Shown piece by piece: positions 37,938 through 48,770 of a DNA stretch of 64,000 nucleotides; position 1 is the stretch's first letter, and each line of letters opens with the position of its first letter. The stretch spans positions 6,510,001 through 6,574,000 of the forward strand of contig CM061109.1 of assembly GCA_030770545.1 (NCBI GenBank). The letters are read 5' to 3'. Below the pieces are notes generated by a model. That model was not told the DNA's origin. It saw only the letters and a program-made list of their open reading frames with translations, and made no database searches. This stretch comes from Macropodus opercularis (taxonomy: Eukaryota > Chordata > Actinopteri > Anabantiformes > Osphronemidae). Both the position numbers and the translations under genes were made by a program.

Positions 37938-40431
37938 CAACCCATGAACAATACCATGTTACTCATTCACTGTGTACTAGATATACAAGAATTTCAGGTA
38001 ATTTGAAGTAGTTGAAGTTGTTAGTTTGAAGTTAGTTTGAAGGGGTACAGTCTATGCTAGCTCCTTTTTTTTCTTCTTCTTTTTTTAATTCATACAGTTT
38101 GGTCTGTGAAAAGGAGCTCTGTGCCTGTCTGCATATTTTGCACAGTTACATAAGCACATGAACAGGAAATGGTTGCTTCTGTTACAGAATACAGATGATA
38201 CAGATCAGTGGAACAGGCTATTATATCACTCATTCACTGTATGTATACAACAATTTCAAGTAATTGCAAGTGGTTAGTGAAAGAGGTAGGGTTTTGAATG
38301 AGAACAAAACCCCTATATTTAATTTATAACGTTTGAATTGTGCAAAGGGTCTATGAGTCTGTCTCCATATCTCCCTGCTTAGAGCTGTGCTAGTCATTTC
38401 TGTCAACACATGAACAGGAAATGGCTGTTTCTGTTTCTATATAGGTCTGTGTAACACGCTATTATGTTACTCATTCATTGCATGTATTTAACTAGGGGTA
38501 GTGAAAAGGAGTATTGTGTTTTTGTGCATTTCTCCCACAGCCTTTGTGAGCACATAAACATCATATTACTCATTACTGCATACTTTATATAAAAGAATTT
38601 CAGAAAGTTGGTCAGGAAGAGTTTTGAAGGAGTACACATTGAATAAAGTGAGGGAGCAGTGTTAACCAGAGTAAGTAATTAGATTTGACAAAACATGATT
38701 TTACAATCACTTTCTAAGGCACAAATAAAGATACTGCCATTCACAGTCAAATGAAGAATTAACTCATGTAGCACTAATGTTCAAAATTAACTATACTAAC
38801 AAACAAAGAGAGTCACAATTCCCTCTGGTACAGTAGCCAAAACTCAGTTGTAACATAACAATACAGGACTGCTTGCCAGGAGAACCTGGGTAGGTTCACA
38901 AACAGTGTGCTATGATATATAAAGAACTATATAGTCACTGTTACAGTGGACAGATGCCTCCAGGTCTTTCCCAACTAGAAGCCCTGGATGACCACCAAGT
39001 GGCTGATAAGAGAGAAAGAGAGAGAGACATCGCTTTCAGATCTGGGAATCTGGCACACTACAGTGTGACCCAATATAACCTGGAGAGGCATCAGAGAGGC
39101 CAAGCTAGACAACTGGAAGAGGATTGGAGACCACTTGGACAGCAAAAACAGCAGAAAGGTGTGGAAGAGAGTCCAGCATCTCATCGACTTCAGGACCAAC
39201 CCCAGCGGCTACTGAAGGCAACAGCATGCTGGCAGAAAAATTTTTTGCCCATTTTCAGGTGGAGTCATTAGAGACGTCCAGATGATCTTTGTGGACTACA
39301 GCTTGGCGTTCAGCACCATTCTCCTTTGCAAACTGATAGAGAAACTTAAAAACTTGGGACTTCCATATTTTATCTGCATGTGGATTAACAGCTTCCTCTC
39401 AGACAAGCCAACACACATCTACTGTACGGCCTGGGGCTGTGTGCACCCATGACCACCACACCCCTGCGCACAAGAGCAACATCATTGCGAAGTTCACAGA
39501 CGACACCACAGTGGTGGGACTGATCTTGGAGGAAGGGATGCACATACAAATGGACTAAAAAAAGTTTCACTTTAAACATACGTTTTGGAGAGGTTTGTTG
39601 AGAAAGGAGTTCTATCACTGTATCCACCTTCCTCCAACCCTTATTGTTTGAGCCCACTTCCTGTTTCTCTCCACCATCGACTGACTTCAGTTTTTACTTA
39701 TGATCATCAGCTCAACTGATTTCATATGTACCACGTCCTTTTTATATAAGCAGCCACTATCTGGCCCTACCTATTTCCGGACTCCAGTTCCTATCAGCTT
39801 TGGACTTCATCAGCTTCACTTCCTCTCCCCCCCAGATTAGCCATACTCACCTGCTCTCTCTTCTATTTAACCAAACTAAGCTCGTTATATTAATAATCCA
39901 ATACTGAAGACATTACTCACCTGCTTTTCCTCTTTAGATCCAATTCAGCGCTCTTGTCTGATTAAGAGGCCAACTGCAATGCTTAACTCACGTTTGTATC
40001 TTATCTATGCACTCTTAATCTTGTCATTATAGCATTCTTTACTTAAGTCTCATAATTTGGCTATATAATAAGGTTCACCACATTGAAGAAGAAAATACTG
40101 TAGATGAAAATATGGACAGTCTGAAAGAGTTTGCTAACACATACACATCTGTATTTATATACAGTATCAGGATGACCAGTGGTTATCCTGATATACATAC
40201 ACTGACTGCTTTCACTATTTCTCCTGAGGTGATATACCCTTACCCTTTGCCCATCAATTTCCTCCTCCTGTTATACAACGTCAGGATGGTTTAGCATAAT
40301 GTGTATTTTGCTGGTCATTTAAACTGCACTGTAGGTTAGATTTGTTTCAAAATGAATAATGTAATTTGTAACTTACCATTTCTACTCATCTGCAGAAGCA
40401 AAAGAAACAAAAACAAACAGCGATCCATTTC
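27099..40431 (-). CDS. itgb2: Integrin beta-2-like (CD18) leukocyte integrin subunit
   Basis: Beta subunit that pairs with leukocyte alpha chains for adhesion and phagocytosis. Fifteen coding exons, high to low: 40431-40377 (ATG at 40428), 37589-37495, 37244-37043, 36678-36508, 34995-34754, 34448-34290, 34154-34059, 33966-33877, 33733-33596, 32509-32319, 32107-31872, 30932-30713, 30200-29992, 29221-29055 and 27164-27099 (stop). All phases join, giving 777 residues (human CD18 has 769). Seen: signal peptide (MDRCLFLFLLLL), PSI domain (CIKSGPYCVWCQQL), beta-I domain with MIDAS motif DLSYS (D141, S143, S145), Cys-rich EGF repeats, beta-tail, membrane span about 708-730, and a tail with NPLF (759-762), TTT (766-768) and NPTF (771-774). 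The motifs LREYRRFEKEK-like, WCQQLNFT and the linker exon lengths fit beta-2 better than beta-1 or beta-7, but a fish-specific beta-1-like paralogue is not fully excluded. A candidate polyadenylation signal (AATAAA on the - strand) is at 26534-26529. Confidence 0.88.
27390..28380 (+). mobile_element. LINE ORF2 tail and 3' UTR, two rearranged pieces
   Basis: After a short piece at 27390-27500, the run from about 27545 gives LIQNAAARVLTGLRKREHIS and LASLHWLPVKSRLELKILLV-like text, then the 3' UTR (GATGGTTCTGATCACTCTGA through CCCCTCACCCCAACTGGTCA). It is truncated at 28380. Same family as 44105-45120. Inserted in the last intron of itgb2, antisense to it. Confidence 0.7.
28483..28519. repeat. 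(CT)n microsatellite
   Basis: CT-dinucleotide run with one interruption (TGTA), in the last itgb2 intron. Confidence 0.8.
28796..29010. mobile_element. 215-bp MITE with TA-flanked terminal inverted repeats
   Basis: TACAGTCAAGCCTGGAATTA at the left pairs with TAATTTCGGGCTTGACTGTA at the right; about 29 bases per arm, including CATACCCC / GGGGTATG. There is no ORF. The TA target and the TACAG start suggest a non-autonomous Tc1/mariner element. It lies only 45 bases from the transmembrane exon of itgb2. Confidence 0.8.
33181..33308 (+). mobile_element. Terminal 3' tail of the L2-like LINE
   Basis: AAAGCTTGCTCTATGTGGGA, then GTAAAGTGCTTTGAGATAA and AATAAAGTTGAATTGAATTG match the end of the copy at 44990-45115. 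Only the last 130 bases were inserted. It lies in an itgb2 intron. Confidence 0.7.
35182..36095. mobile_element. Tc1-like transposon relic, copy B, with foreign middle
   Basis: Left end TACAGTTACAAGAAAAAGTA and right end around TTCACACACTTTCTTTTGGC, ending CTGTA, belong to the same family as copies A and C. The left half follows the Tc1 consensus to about 35690. A 280-base unrelated segment with CGCGCTGCCGCGCCGCCAC then interrupts it before the right end resumes near 35970. In itgb2 intron between exons 36508 and 34995. Confidence 0.7.
36378..36396. repeat. (CA)n microsatellite
   Basis: About nine CA units in an itgb2 intron. Confidence 0.75.
37641..37900 (+). mobile_element. GC-rich LINE-derived fragment
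   Basis: The block with GTGGGCGGTCTCATCC, GCTCGGGTCCTCTACCAGAG and GCAGTATCTTAGCTGTTCTT matches, from memory, the non-coding end of the fish LINE family seen at 5695-6710. Two AT runs (37787-37808, 37904-37936) border it. In itgb2 intron 1. Confidence 0.4.
37937..38640 (+). repeat. Degenerate tandem repeat, about 100-275 bases per unit, four diverged starts
   Basis: The phrase TTACTCATTCACTGTGTA (37960) recurs as TCACTCATTCACTGTATG (38226), TTACTCATTCATTGCATG (38468) and TTACTCATTACTGCATAC (38560). GCACATGAACAGGAAATGG also recurs (38154, 38404) and ACAATTTCAAGTAATT-like text follows each start. Unit lengths shrink to the right. No transposon termini or ORF are seen. In itgb2 intron 1. Confidence 0.6.
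38930..39560 (+). mobile_element. LINE reverse transcriptase fragment (L2/Rex1-like)
   Basis: The + strand frame at 38912-39271 and the next frame give DIAFRSGNLAHYSVTQYNLE and then IFVDYSLAFSTILLCKLIEK, the RT domain motif of the family (FVDYSSAFNTI in intact copies). Stops follow near 39450. In itgb2 intron 1. Confidence 0.65.
39570..40370. other. Intron 1 of itgb2, no recognised features
   Basis: Unclassified sequence with a pyrimidine-rich part (39650-39980); possibly old repeat, but no termini or coding motifs. Confidence 0.4.
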
Positions 40432-40856
40432 CTAAATGCAAAACAAGACATTTATTTCATGTTTCATTTCCATAGTGAAATGCATTTTGACAGATTCTTT
40501 GACAGATTCTTGTGAATTGGTAAAGATGTCAGGCATTGTAACAACACGTATTGTACATGTTTTTTAGGTCTTACTCGCTTATAAAAGGTAGGAAAAAGTA
40601 AAGTACTGAATAAAAATTTTAAATATTAATACTATAAACAATTAGATGATAGATTAGTCTGAAATAGAAAAGAGCTTAAAGACAAAGGCAACAACTTGTA
40701 AAACTAAAAAATTTCAACCAGATAAAAGGCAACATGATAGTTTTCTGTGTGAGTATACTTCATAATACAGTCATTAGTTAATATAATAGCTTAACCAAAT
40801 AAGCTATGTGTTACCCTTTGTTACACTTTATAGGTTTATATGAGTTAAAGATATAT

Positions 40857-40874
40857 ATCATATTCTTACTTTGA

Positions 40875-40906
<32 letters not shown>

Positions 40907-40970
40907 GTGTGTGTGTGTGTGTGTGGGTGTGTATATATATATATATATATACTCAGAGTAAGAATATGAT
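40857..40970. repeat. (GT)n(TA)n microsatellite framed by 19-bp inverted arms
   Basis: ATCATATTCTTACTTTGAG (40857-40875) pairs with CTCAGAGTAAGAATATGAT (40952-40970), 18 of 19 positions. Between them are about 55 bases of GT with GGGT variants and an 18-base TA run. It lies in the 5' UTR intron of itgb2. Confidence 0.85.
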
Positions 40971-41319
40971 TTCCTATACACACTGTGCTGTGTCAACCCT
41001 GTCGACACCATAAAAGGTAAAAGGGAACCAGTAAGTGTTGGCTCATTAGTACATTTCCTCTTTTTGACTCAGAGTATAGCTTTACTTTTTTTGCTTTAAA
41101 TATTTTTGTAAGCTTTTTTCATATTTAAGTTATCTGACTTCTACATTCTGTTCCTTAATAATTTATATAATCAAATATTTAACAGTTAACAGTAACAGTT
41201 TTTGACAAGGAACAACATTCCTAACTATATATAAGGCACCTATTGATGACTAGGTAAATTAATACGTAAATAACATTTGTTTATTAGAACATTATTCGTA
41301 ATTGAAAGACTCAACTCAC

Positions 41320-41440
41320 CCCCCAAAAAATGTAGCTCTGGTCTGACTGACAGTTGTGTTGAACACTAAGGGGTGGAAAGGCTCCACCCTGATGACAGGA
41401 AGTGTCAAACAACCAAAGAGTTGCTTCATACTTCCTGTGT
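41320..41440 (-). promoter_or_regulatory. Putative itgb2 5' non-coding exon and ETS-type promoter motifs
   Basis: The itgb2 start exon has an acceptor (tgcatttag ending 40432) only three bases before ATG, so a 5' UTR exon must lie upstream. On the - strand a strong donor GGGGG|GTGAGT ends an exon at 41320. Just upstream are ACAGGAAGTG on the + strand (41395-41404) and ACACAGGAAGTA on the - strand (41440-41429), both with the GGAA core of ETS factors. PU.1 and GABP sites near the start are known for the mammalian CD18 promoter, and no TATA box is evident, as in that gene. The transcription start itself is not determined. Confidence 0.45.
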
Positions 41441-41444
41441 GAAT

Positions 41445-42425
41445 AGTGTGTTCATACTTGCAGTCATAAAAGGCCTAATGTAACAACTTGATAAAATGAA
41501 TTTCACATACACGGCAACGTAGAACTTGCAGCTGCGTAAGTCACTAAAAACTAACTGCTTAGAGACTATTCGTTTGAGTTTTTCAGAATTAAACTGCAAG
41601 AACAGAAGTTTTTTAATCACTAATAGCAGTAAATCAGCAAAGGCAACAAAATAAAAAGAACTATTCAAGATAAATGGATTTTCATTTTAGTTGTTACAGT
41701 TAAGAGAGAAATGTATTTTACATGTAGTGCAGTGTTTCTTACGGTATATGATGACTGTTTTGTTATACCTGTTAAATAAATAACATCACAGGACTCTAAG
41801 GGGGCGGAGAGGGACTTGCAGCTTGAACTTGCAGTCACTGCTTTCATGAAAGAGATGAGCTATTACTGGTCAAGGCCTCTCAAGAGTACACTTCCCACCA
41901 AGCCTTACTCTAAGCTAGAGATTCAGAACATAACATAGTTGGGGCTGTCCAAATCCCGAGCAGTGGAGCCTTCAGTGGCATTTCACCACTACCACCAAAA
42001 CCAAACCTCCATACAATGTCAGTCTCTTCTAATATTTCTTCGCCTCCATTTTTCAGAGAATGTATAAATATGCAGCTCAGTCAGTGTGTTCTCTTAATGC
42101 TGTGACTCTGCTGTCAGCATATCATGCAGATATTCTAGGACGCCTGTGTTTGAAGCAGAGGAAGCTGATAAAAGAGAGCTGCAGCCTCCTATTTCAACTT
42201 TCAAGGACTTCCATTGTTCACAGTCTTTTACAAGCCTAGTTCAGCACCCTTATGTTCTTCATGGTAGGTGTTAGGATACGTTAGCATAGGACTGCTGCAC
42301 CCTATCAATGTCAGTAAGCACTCCCTGGTACCACCAAGCAGCCACAGTTGGTCAGGGTTTTCTAAAAAATAAAAAAATACACAATGACATATGCATTTCT
42401 GCAGCCAGGCACATTGACTGAATGC
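41445..42425. other. Upstream region of itgb2, no recognised features
   Basis: No ORF, repeat family or clear motif was recognised on either strand between the putative itgb2 promoter and the DIRS relic. Confidence 0.4.
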
Positions 42426-42429
42426 AAAA

Positions 42430-43930
42430 ACAAAAAAAGAGAAAACAATGTCTCACTGCTCCCACACGAGGGAGTGCGCGACCTACGGACGGGGGTGAAA
42501 TCCCCGGGGTGGTAACGTCAACTACATGCGACACATACAGCGACCTGTCCACTCAGGCAGATCGATGGTGCACATGCGCAGCTCATCCGTGGGAAATAGC
42601 CGCCATTTCTGAATGTTACAGGCTGCAATTTGCAGCGAAACCGCCCAGATTCAACGGAGTGCTGTCCTCAAAGGCGCGAGGGGATTCTCGGCACGTCTTA
42701 GAAGACAAAATAAATTCTCTGTTACAGCAAAACTCGTCAGGGTTTTTACTCTCGTTACTTTGTCGCCCTTAACCCTTGTGCACCCTTCAATTGGGTCAAA
42801 ATGAAAATAGGGGGCGCTCTAAGCTCAAAAACCACACAAGGGTTGGATAAAATAGTTCAGTAATAGTGTTCATCAGAAGACCCACATTGCTTGGATGTAA
42901 CACCCGCGAAGGCTGTTTTATCCAACCCTTGTGTGTGTTTTTAAGCTTTGAGCGCCCCCTATTTCACAGTGGGGTCGTTTTGACCCCTCGAAGGCTGCAC
43001 AAGGGTTAAGAAGGGCGATTTGTCATTATGTCCCTTTCTGGATCTGCCTGTGTTAATCAAGCGAACAACAAAGCGTTCTGTCACTCAATTTGCCCTACCG
43101 ATGGATTCATAACGATCGACCTTTCAATACTTATTTTGCTCCCACTTACAAGAGCAAGCTATGCGTGATTCCACTACGGGTCTCGCGTTGAGTATCCCTT
43201 GGAGTGGTGCTACAATGGACAATGTCAGGCTGGGGTGCTCTTTTTGTGGAGAGAGCCGTGAATGGAATTTCGACTCCAAAGATGGCTCAGAGTCACATAA
43301 ATGTGTTCTTAACTCTAACACATTTTCAGGGGTCCTACAGGGTCATCATGTTTTAGTAAAGATGGACAACTCCACAGTAGTAACTTATATCAACCGCCAA
43401 GGGGGCGGCCTCCACTATGCGTCTTTATAGTGGTAAATGGCATATTTATGAGGAGTGTGGGTCTAGAAACACCATTTCTTTTCAGTGTTCAGTGGTGGAC
43501 ATTCTGTGCTTCCTTCAGGAGCCTTTTCTACCATTATCTATTTGGCAGCAATTTCAACCATGTAGATTTTGGCTGCAGTCTCCAGGTCCCTTAGATAATC
43601 TCCCATATGCGCTCCCATTTGAGCTTATTAAAGCTGTGGGGTTTGATTTTTTTCTTTCTTAAAATGCACTGCTCTTAGCATTGACCACAGCAAAATTGTT
43701 AGTAATTTGCAGGCATTTTCTATTAGCCCCTCTTGCTTACAGTGTGCCCCAGGGCTGGTTAAGGCTTATCGCCAGGTCAATCCTGCATTTGTTCCCAAAG
43801 TGTTGAATGCCTTATATAAGTATTCCTCATCCTCATACTGTAGAGCAGCTGGCCTTCCAAGCACCACCATTTCTCTCAGAGGAGGACTGATGGCTTAACA
43901 ACTTATGTCCTGTTTCATGGGTGGTTGGAA
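42430..43930 (+). mobile_element. DIRS-like retrotransposon relic
   Basis: The + strand gives YRLQFAAKPPRFNGVLSSKA (about 42610), the RT N-terminal block of fish DIRS elements. Further right comes VLVKMDNSTVVTYINRQGG (about 43350), the RNase H region, and then fragments towards the tyrosine recombinase (VNPAFVPKVLNALYKYSSSS). Multiple frames and stops mean it is inactive. A MITE splits it at 42769-43009. Confidence 0.65.
42769..43009. mobile_element. TTAA-flanked MITE (piggyBac-like), nested in DIRS relic
   Basis: Starts TTAACCCTTGTGCACCCTTC and ends AAGGCTGCACAAGGGTTAA. The terminal arms run about 75 bases and include AAAATAGGGGGCGCTCTAAG / AAGCTTTGAGCGCCCCCTAT. A second internal arm pair is ACAAGGGTTGGATAAAA / TTTTATCCAACCCTTGTG. 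TTAA at both ends is the piggyBac target and CCC...GGG termini fit that superfamily. No ORF. Confidence 0.8.
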
Positions 43931-44104
43931 ACCATTATGTCGCCATTTTACTCAGGACACAGCCACTTTGTGAGCTTTGTTCAGAAAGAGTATCGGTCCA
44001 GGATATCTGTGCTTGAGCAAGCTAGACTTGAATTCCACACATTTGTGCAGTTTTACAGGCTGGATGACCACATGACCCTCTCTGGCTCATGGAAGCAGAG
44101 GTAT

Positions 44105-45120
44105 GCAGTCCTCATAGGTTGTTCCAATAACTCTTTGAAGATCCTCCAATTAATTCAAAATGCTGCAGCCAGAGTTCTGACTGGACTTAGGAAGAGAGAT
44201 CACATTTCTCCAACATCTCTGCATTGGCTCCCTGTCAAATCTAGGATAGAATTCAAAATTCTTCTCCTCACCTACAAAGCTCTACATAATAAAGCTCCAT
44301 CTTATCTTAAAGACCTCATGGCTCTTTATGCTCCCAACAGAACGCTTCGTTCTCAGAGCGCTGGTCTACTAGTGGTTGCGAGTTTCTAAATGTAGAACGG
44401 GAGGCAGAGTCTTTAGCTACCAAACTCCTCTCCTATGGGACCAGCTTCCAGTCCAGGTTTGAGAAGCAGACACCCTCTCTAGTTTTAAAACTAGGCTTAA
44501 AACCTTTCTTTTTGACAAAGCATATAGTTAGAGATGGTTCTGGTCACCCTGAACCATCTCTTAGTTAAGCTGCTATAGACTTAGACTGCTGGGGGACGTC
44601 CTTCATTCACTGAGCTCTTTTTTCTCTTTTTCTTCTATCCGCCAACATGCCTCCATTTCCACATGTGACTAACGTTGTCCCTTTTCTCTCCTAGTTGTGC
44701 TTCTCCCCTTCTGTCTCTCTCTATCCTCATCTACAGGTATCATCAAACTCAGAGTCGTGTGTCTCCAGTGTTCAGTTGCTGGTCCCACCATCCTGCCTGT
44801 GTTCTGTTGCTGCTTGTTTTGTTATGGTTGTGTTCTTTTCTCTCTTCTCTATCCCCTCACCCCAACCGGTCAAGGCAGATGGCCGCCCACACTGAGCCTG
44901 GGTCTGCTGGAGGTTTCTTCCTCGTTAGAGAGGGAGTTTTTCCTCTCCACTGTTGCTATTTAAATGTACAATGTATTGATTGGCTACAATTAAAAGCTTG
45001 CTCTATGTGGGAATTGTTGGGTTTAGTTGTGTAAGGTCTTAAAACCTTACTTGTAAAGTGCCTTGAGATAACTGATGTTGTGAATTGGCGCTATATAAAT
45101 AAAGTTGAATTAAAGTTTCA
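44105..45120 (+). mobile_element. LINE ORF2 C-terminus and complete 3' UTR (L2-like)
   Basis: The frame gives LQLIQNAAARVLTGLRKRDH, LHWLPVKSRIEFKILLLTYK and APNRTLRSQSAGLLVV, the C-terminal tail of the RT ORF. A 3' UTR of about 600 bases follows, ending GCGCTATATAAATAAAGTTG. It is the best preserved of five copies in the window (others 4495, 27545, 33181, 20310). Between itgb2 and nmi. Confidence 0.75.
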
Positions 45121-45671
45121 GTTAAATATTTTTTCATAAACCTCAAAGTTAAATGGAGTTTACTGTTTTTACACAAAACATACAGCTTATATTTAAAGGT
45201 TTACATGTAATAATAATATGCAAGGGGTGTTTTGATTCAATTTATATTACAGCCACAGTCATTGGGCTTCTGGAAGTGGATTTCACTCAGCAAATAGTCA
45301 AAGTAGATTGTATAAGTGTTTATTTAGCATTTGGAAAACTAAATGTGAAATGCAATAAAAACAAATCTGATTCCTCAATTTACATTTTTGAATTTATCTC
45401 ACAAAAATACAAAGAAAAACAACAGTGGTTTTATTAATTTGGTGATTGACATTCAAAATAAGTCAGAGGCATGTTTACAGGCACCGCAGATGTCTAAGAC
45501 ATTAGCATTTTTTATTTTATTTTTTCCTTTCTCTCCTTCCTTTCATTTTTTATTTCTTTCATAACACGTTCAGTAATAACCAGTGCCAAGAAACTGAATC
45601 CCAAGTTGCCCTTTTTTTTGGTCTTTATGGCATTTTAGCAAAAAAAAAAGTTTTCTAACATAACACCAGCA

Positions 45672-45677
45672 TTTATT
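45672..45677 (-). terminator. Candidate polyadenylation signal of nmi
   Basis: AATAAA on the - strand, 155 bases past the nmi stop codon. Confidence 0.5.
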
Positions 45678-45831
45678 GGCATTTACATGTGTTGAGAATA
45701 AAATTACCTTGTTGAAACAGATCACACATGAACTTTACAAGCATTCAATAATCAAATAACATTAAATGCATTATCTTCTGCTTTTCACAATCACAGAACT
45801 AGTTTCTTTAAATGTTTGTCATCTGTTAAAC

Positions 45832-48700
45832 TTAGTTATCTCTCTCAATCATTTCCTCACTGAAAAAGGCCTGCAGAGCATTCCCTTTAGATGTGTACTT
45901 GATGCTGTCAATCTCACCGCCATAGTTGCTGGGCTTTTGAAAGTGGATTTCCAAGTGGTCCTGCAGATCTTCCTCATCCTCTATATCTTTGATGTCATCC
46001 AAGAGGACTGTTCGCTTTAAAACACCACAAAAGGTCTGAAAGAAATCATAAACATGAGCAAATGTAGTGTCTACACGAACATCTGATATGACTCGACTAA
46101 CACAGTTGCAAGAAAAGTATGTGAAGCCTTCGTGATTACATGGCTTTCTGCATAAATTGGTCATAAAATGTGTTCTAATCTTCATCTAAGATCGTCACAA
46201 AAATAGAAAAACACAGTCTGCTTAAACTTATACTGCACAAACATGTTTTTTTTTAACATAACATGTCAACATTCACAGTGCAGGGTGGAAAAAGTATGTA
46301 CTTAAGTATGGACTTAATAACTGGTTGACCCTCCTTTTGGCAGCAAGACGTGCACAATGGTCTGGAGGCATCTTGGACCATTTGTCTTCACAACTGTTTC
46401 AGTACAGCAATTATCTTGGGATGTCGGGTGTGAATCTGTGAATTGCTTTCTTGAGGTCATGCTACAGCATCTCAATTGGGTTGAGGTCAGGACTCTGACT
46501 GGGCCACTCCAGAAGGTGTATTGTCTTCTGTTCAAGCCATTTTGTTGTTTACTTCTATGCTTTGGGTCTTTGTCCTGTTGCATCACCCATCCTCTGTGGA
46601 GCTTCAGTTGGCCGACAGGTGGTCTTACGTTTTCCTGCAAAATGTCTTGATAAACTTTAGAATTAATTTTTCCATCAGTGACAGCAAATTATCAATTCTT
46701 CACCTCATTGAGCATTCTGAACTTTGTAGGCTTTTGGAGATACTTTTGTAACCCTTTCCAGCTTCATATGCAAGTTAACAACTCTTGATCGTAGGTCTTC
46801 TGTGAGTTCTTTCGTGAGAGGCATGGTTCACATGAGCCAATGCTTTTTGAGAACAGAAACTCAAAATTGGTAAGTGTTTTATGCAGGACAGCTTTAACCA
46901 ACACATCCATCTCATATTGATTGGACTCCAGTTTCGCTGACTCCTGGCTCCAATTAGCTCTTGGAGAAGTTATTAGCCTAGAGGTTCACATACTTTTTCC
47001 ACCCTGTACTCTGAATGTTTACATGTTTTATGTACACATTTTATGACTAATATATGCAGGAATCCATGTAATCCCAAATGGTTCACATACTTTTTCTTGC
47101 AACTGTATACAACACATATCATATCAGACCTAGTATATATACATAAATGAGGGCTCTACATATCATTAAACTTATCTCAGTGCTTTACCTGAAACTTACG
47201 CAGCTCATATTTGTAAATGGGTCCAACGTGCACATTCACAACAGAATCAAAATCTACGTGTTGTTTCCCTCTCAGAGCCAGGTTCCCAGCAACTACACAC
47301 ACACAAAAAACATATGCACGTATATTGACATTATTACATAATTAGCACAACAATGTCTTACTATTATTTATTTTTTTGGTTCGACATCAAAAGATGTCAG
47401 AGCAATTTGGAGTTCAAACATGACAAAGTAAGTAATCAAACCACCGATTAGTGTGATTGGTGAGCAACTGCTCTTTCTCATTAGCCATTGCTGCCCCATA
47501 ATAATAAGTTATGTTTGCAAACATTTGCAAATACTTTGCTTGTATCAAGCCTGTGACCCACTGATATCAACTTTAGCATTTTTCACATTTTTTATGTTTT
47601 TGCAGGCAGTCACTGCAGTTTAAGTGCAGAGATTGACATGGCTAGTCTAAAACCGTCCACTTCTTGCCCCTGAAGAATCTACCCATACACCAGTGGTTTC
47701 TTTCTTTTTCGGTACATTCTAAATGGCAGCACTGGTTGTGGCTAAAACTTGTGCGATGGCTCTGATCGATTTTCCATCTTCTATCAGGTTCATAATTGCT
47801 TTATTTTTACCCATTTTATATTTATTATACCTCTGAACTGTAAATGCAGTCTGAACATGCAGAATCCAAATCTGACATTGAGCATCAATCAGTGTATTGT
47901 TTCTATAACAAATTTAACACACACCTGGGCAATAAAACACACCTGTCAGTAACATTGGCTTCCCCAGTCATGTGCCGAAGTGTTTGGGCAGTGGTCTTGG
48001 GTAAGACACTGAACCCAAAGCTGCCCCCGGTGTGTCAGCCTAAGGTGCACAGCAGCTCTGCCACCGGTGTGTGAATGTGTGTATGTTTGTGTTAGCGAAT
48101 GGGTGAATGAAATGCGGTGTCAAAGCGTTTTGAGTACCAATATGTAGAAAAGTACCATACAAGTGCAGACCATTTACCATTTCATTCTAGATGCCTCATA
48201 TTTATCCTCACTGTCCTAATACATTTGAAGCAGTGTGAAGTTGTAACTGCTGGTATTAATAACTCTAGAATTTAATACAGACCATAACACAATCGAAAAC
48301 ATAATGATAATAAATGTGACTTGAACAACTGTACCTCCAGGGTGGAGAAATGTAATGCATCCTGTTCCAGTGTTCTCGTCGTACTCAACTCTCTCCACTT
48401 CGCCTCCTCCTCTGCTGGGTCTAGAGAAACTCAACTCCAGTCTGTCTTTCATTCTCTCCTCTGGCAAGGACGGTTGGACGTTAAAAAACTTGAGCTCCTT
48501 TCTGGAAACACTAAGGTGAACCTGAATGAATGAAAAAAAAAATGATTGGAGCGTAAAAAGACATGCAGCAGAAAAAGCATGCATCTGTATTCTCTACCAT
48601 TGTATAAATTTTAAGTGTATGTTTATGTGTGTGTGTGTATATATATATATGTGTATATACTGTATATATATATTCTGCTCAGCCTCATACACATGTGCGT

Positions 48701-48770
<70 letters not shown>

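Noticed and set aside
37937..38640. CRISPR-like spaced repeats
   Set aside because: Units are long, unequal and diverged, in a vertebrate intron; this is a degenerate tandem repeat.
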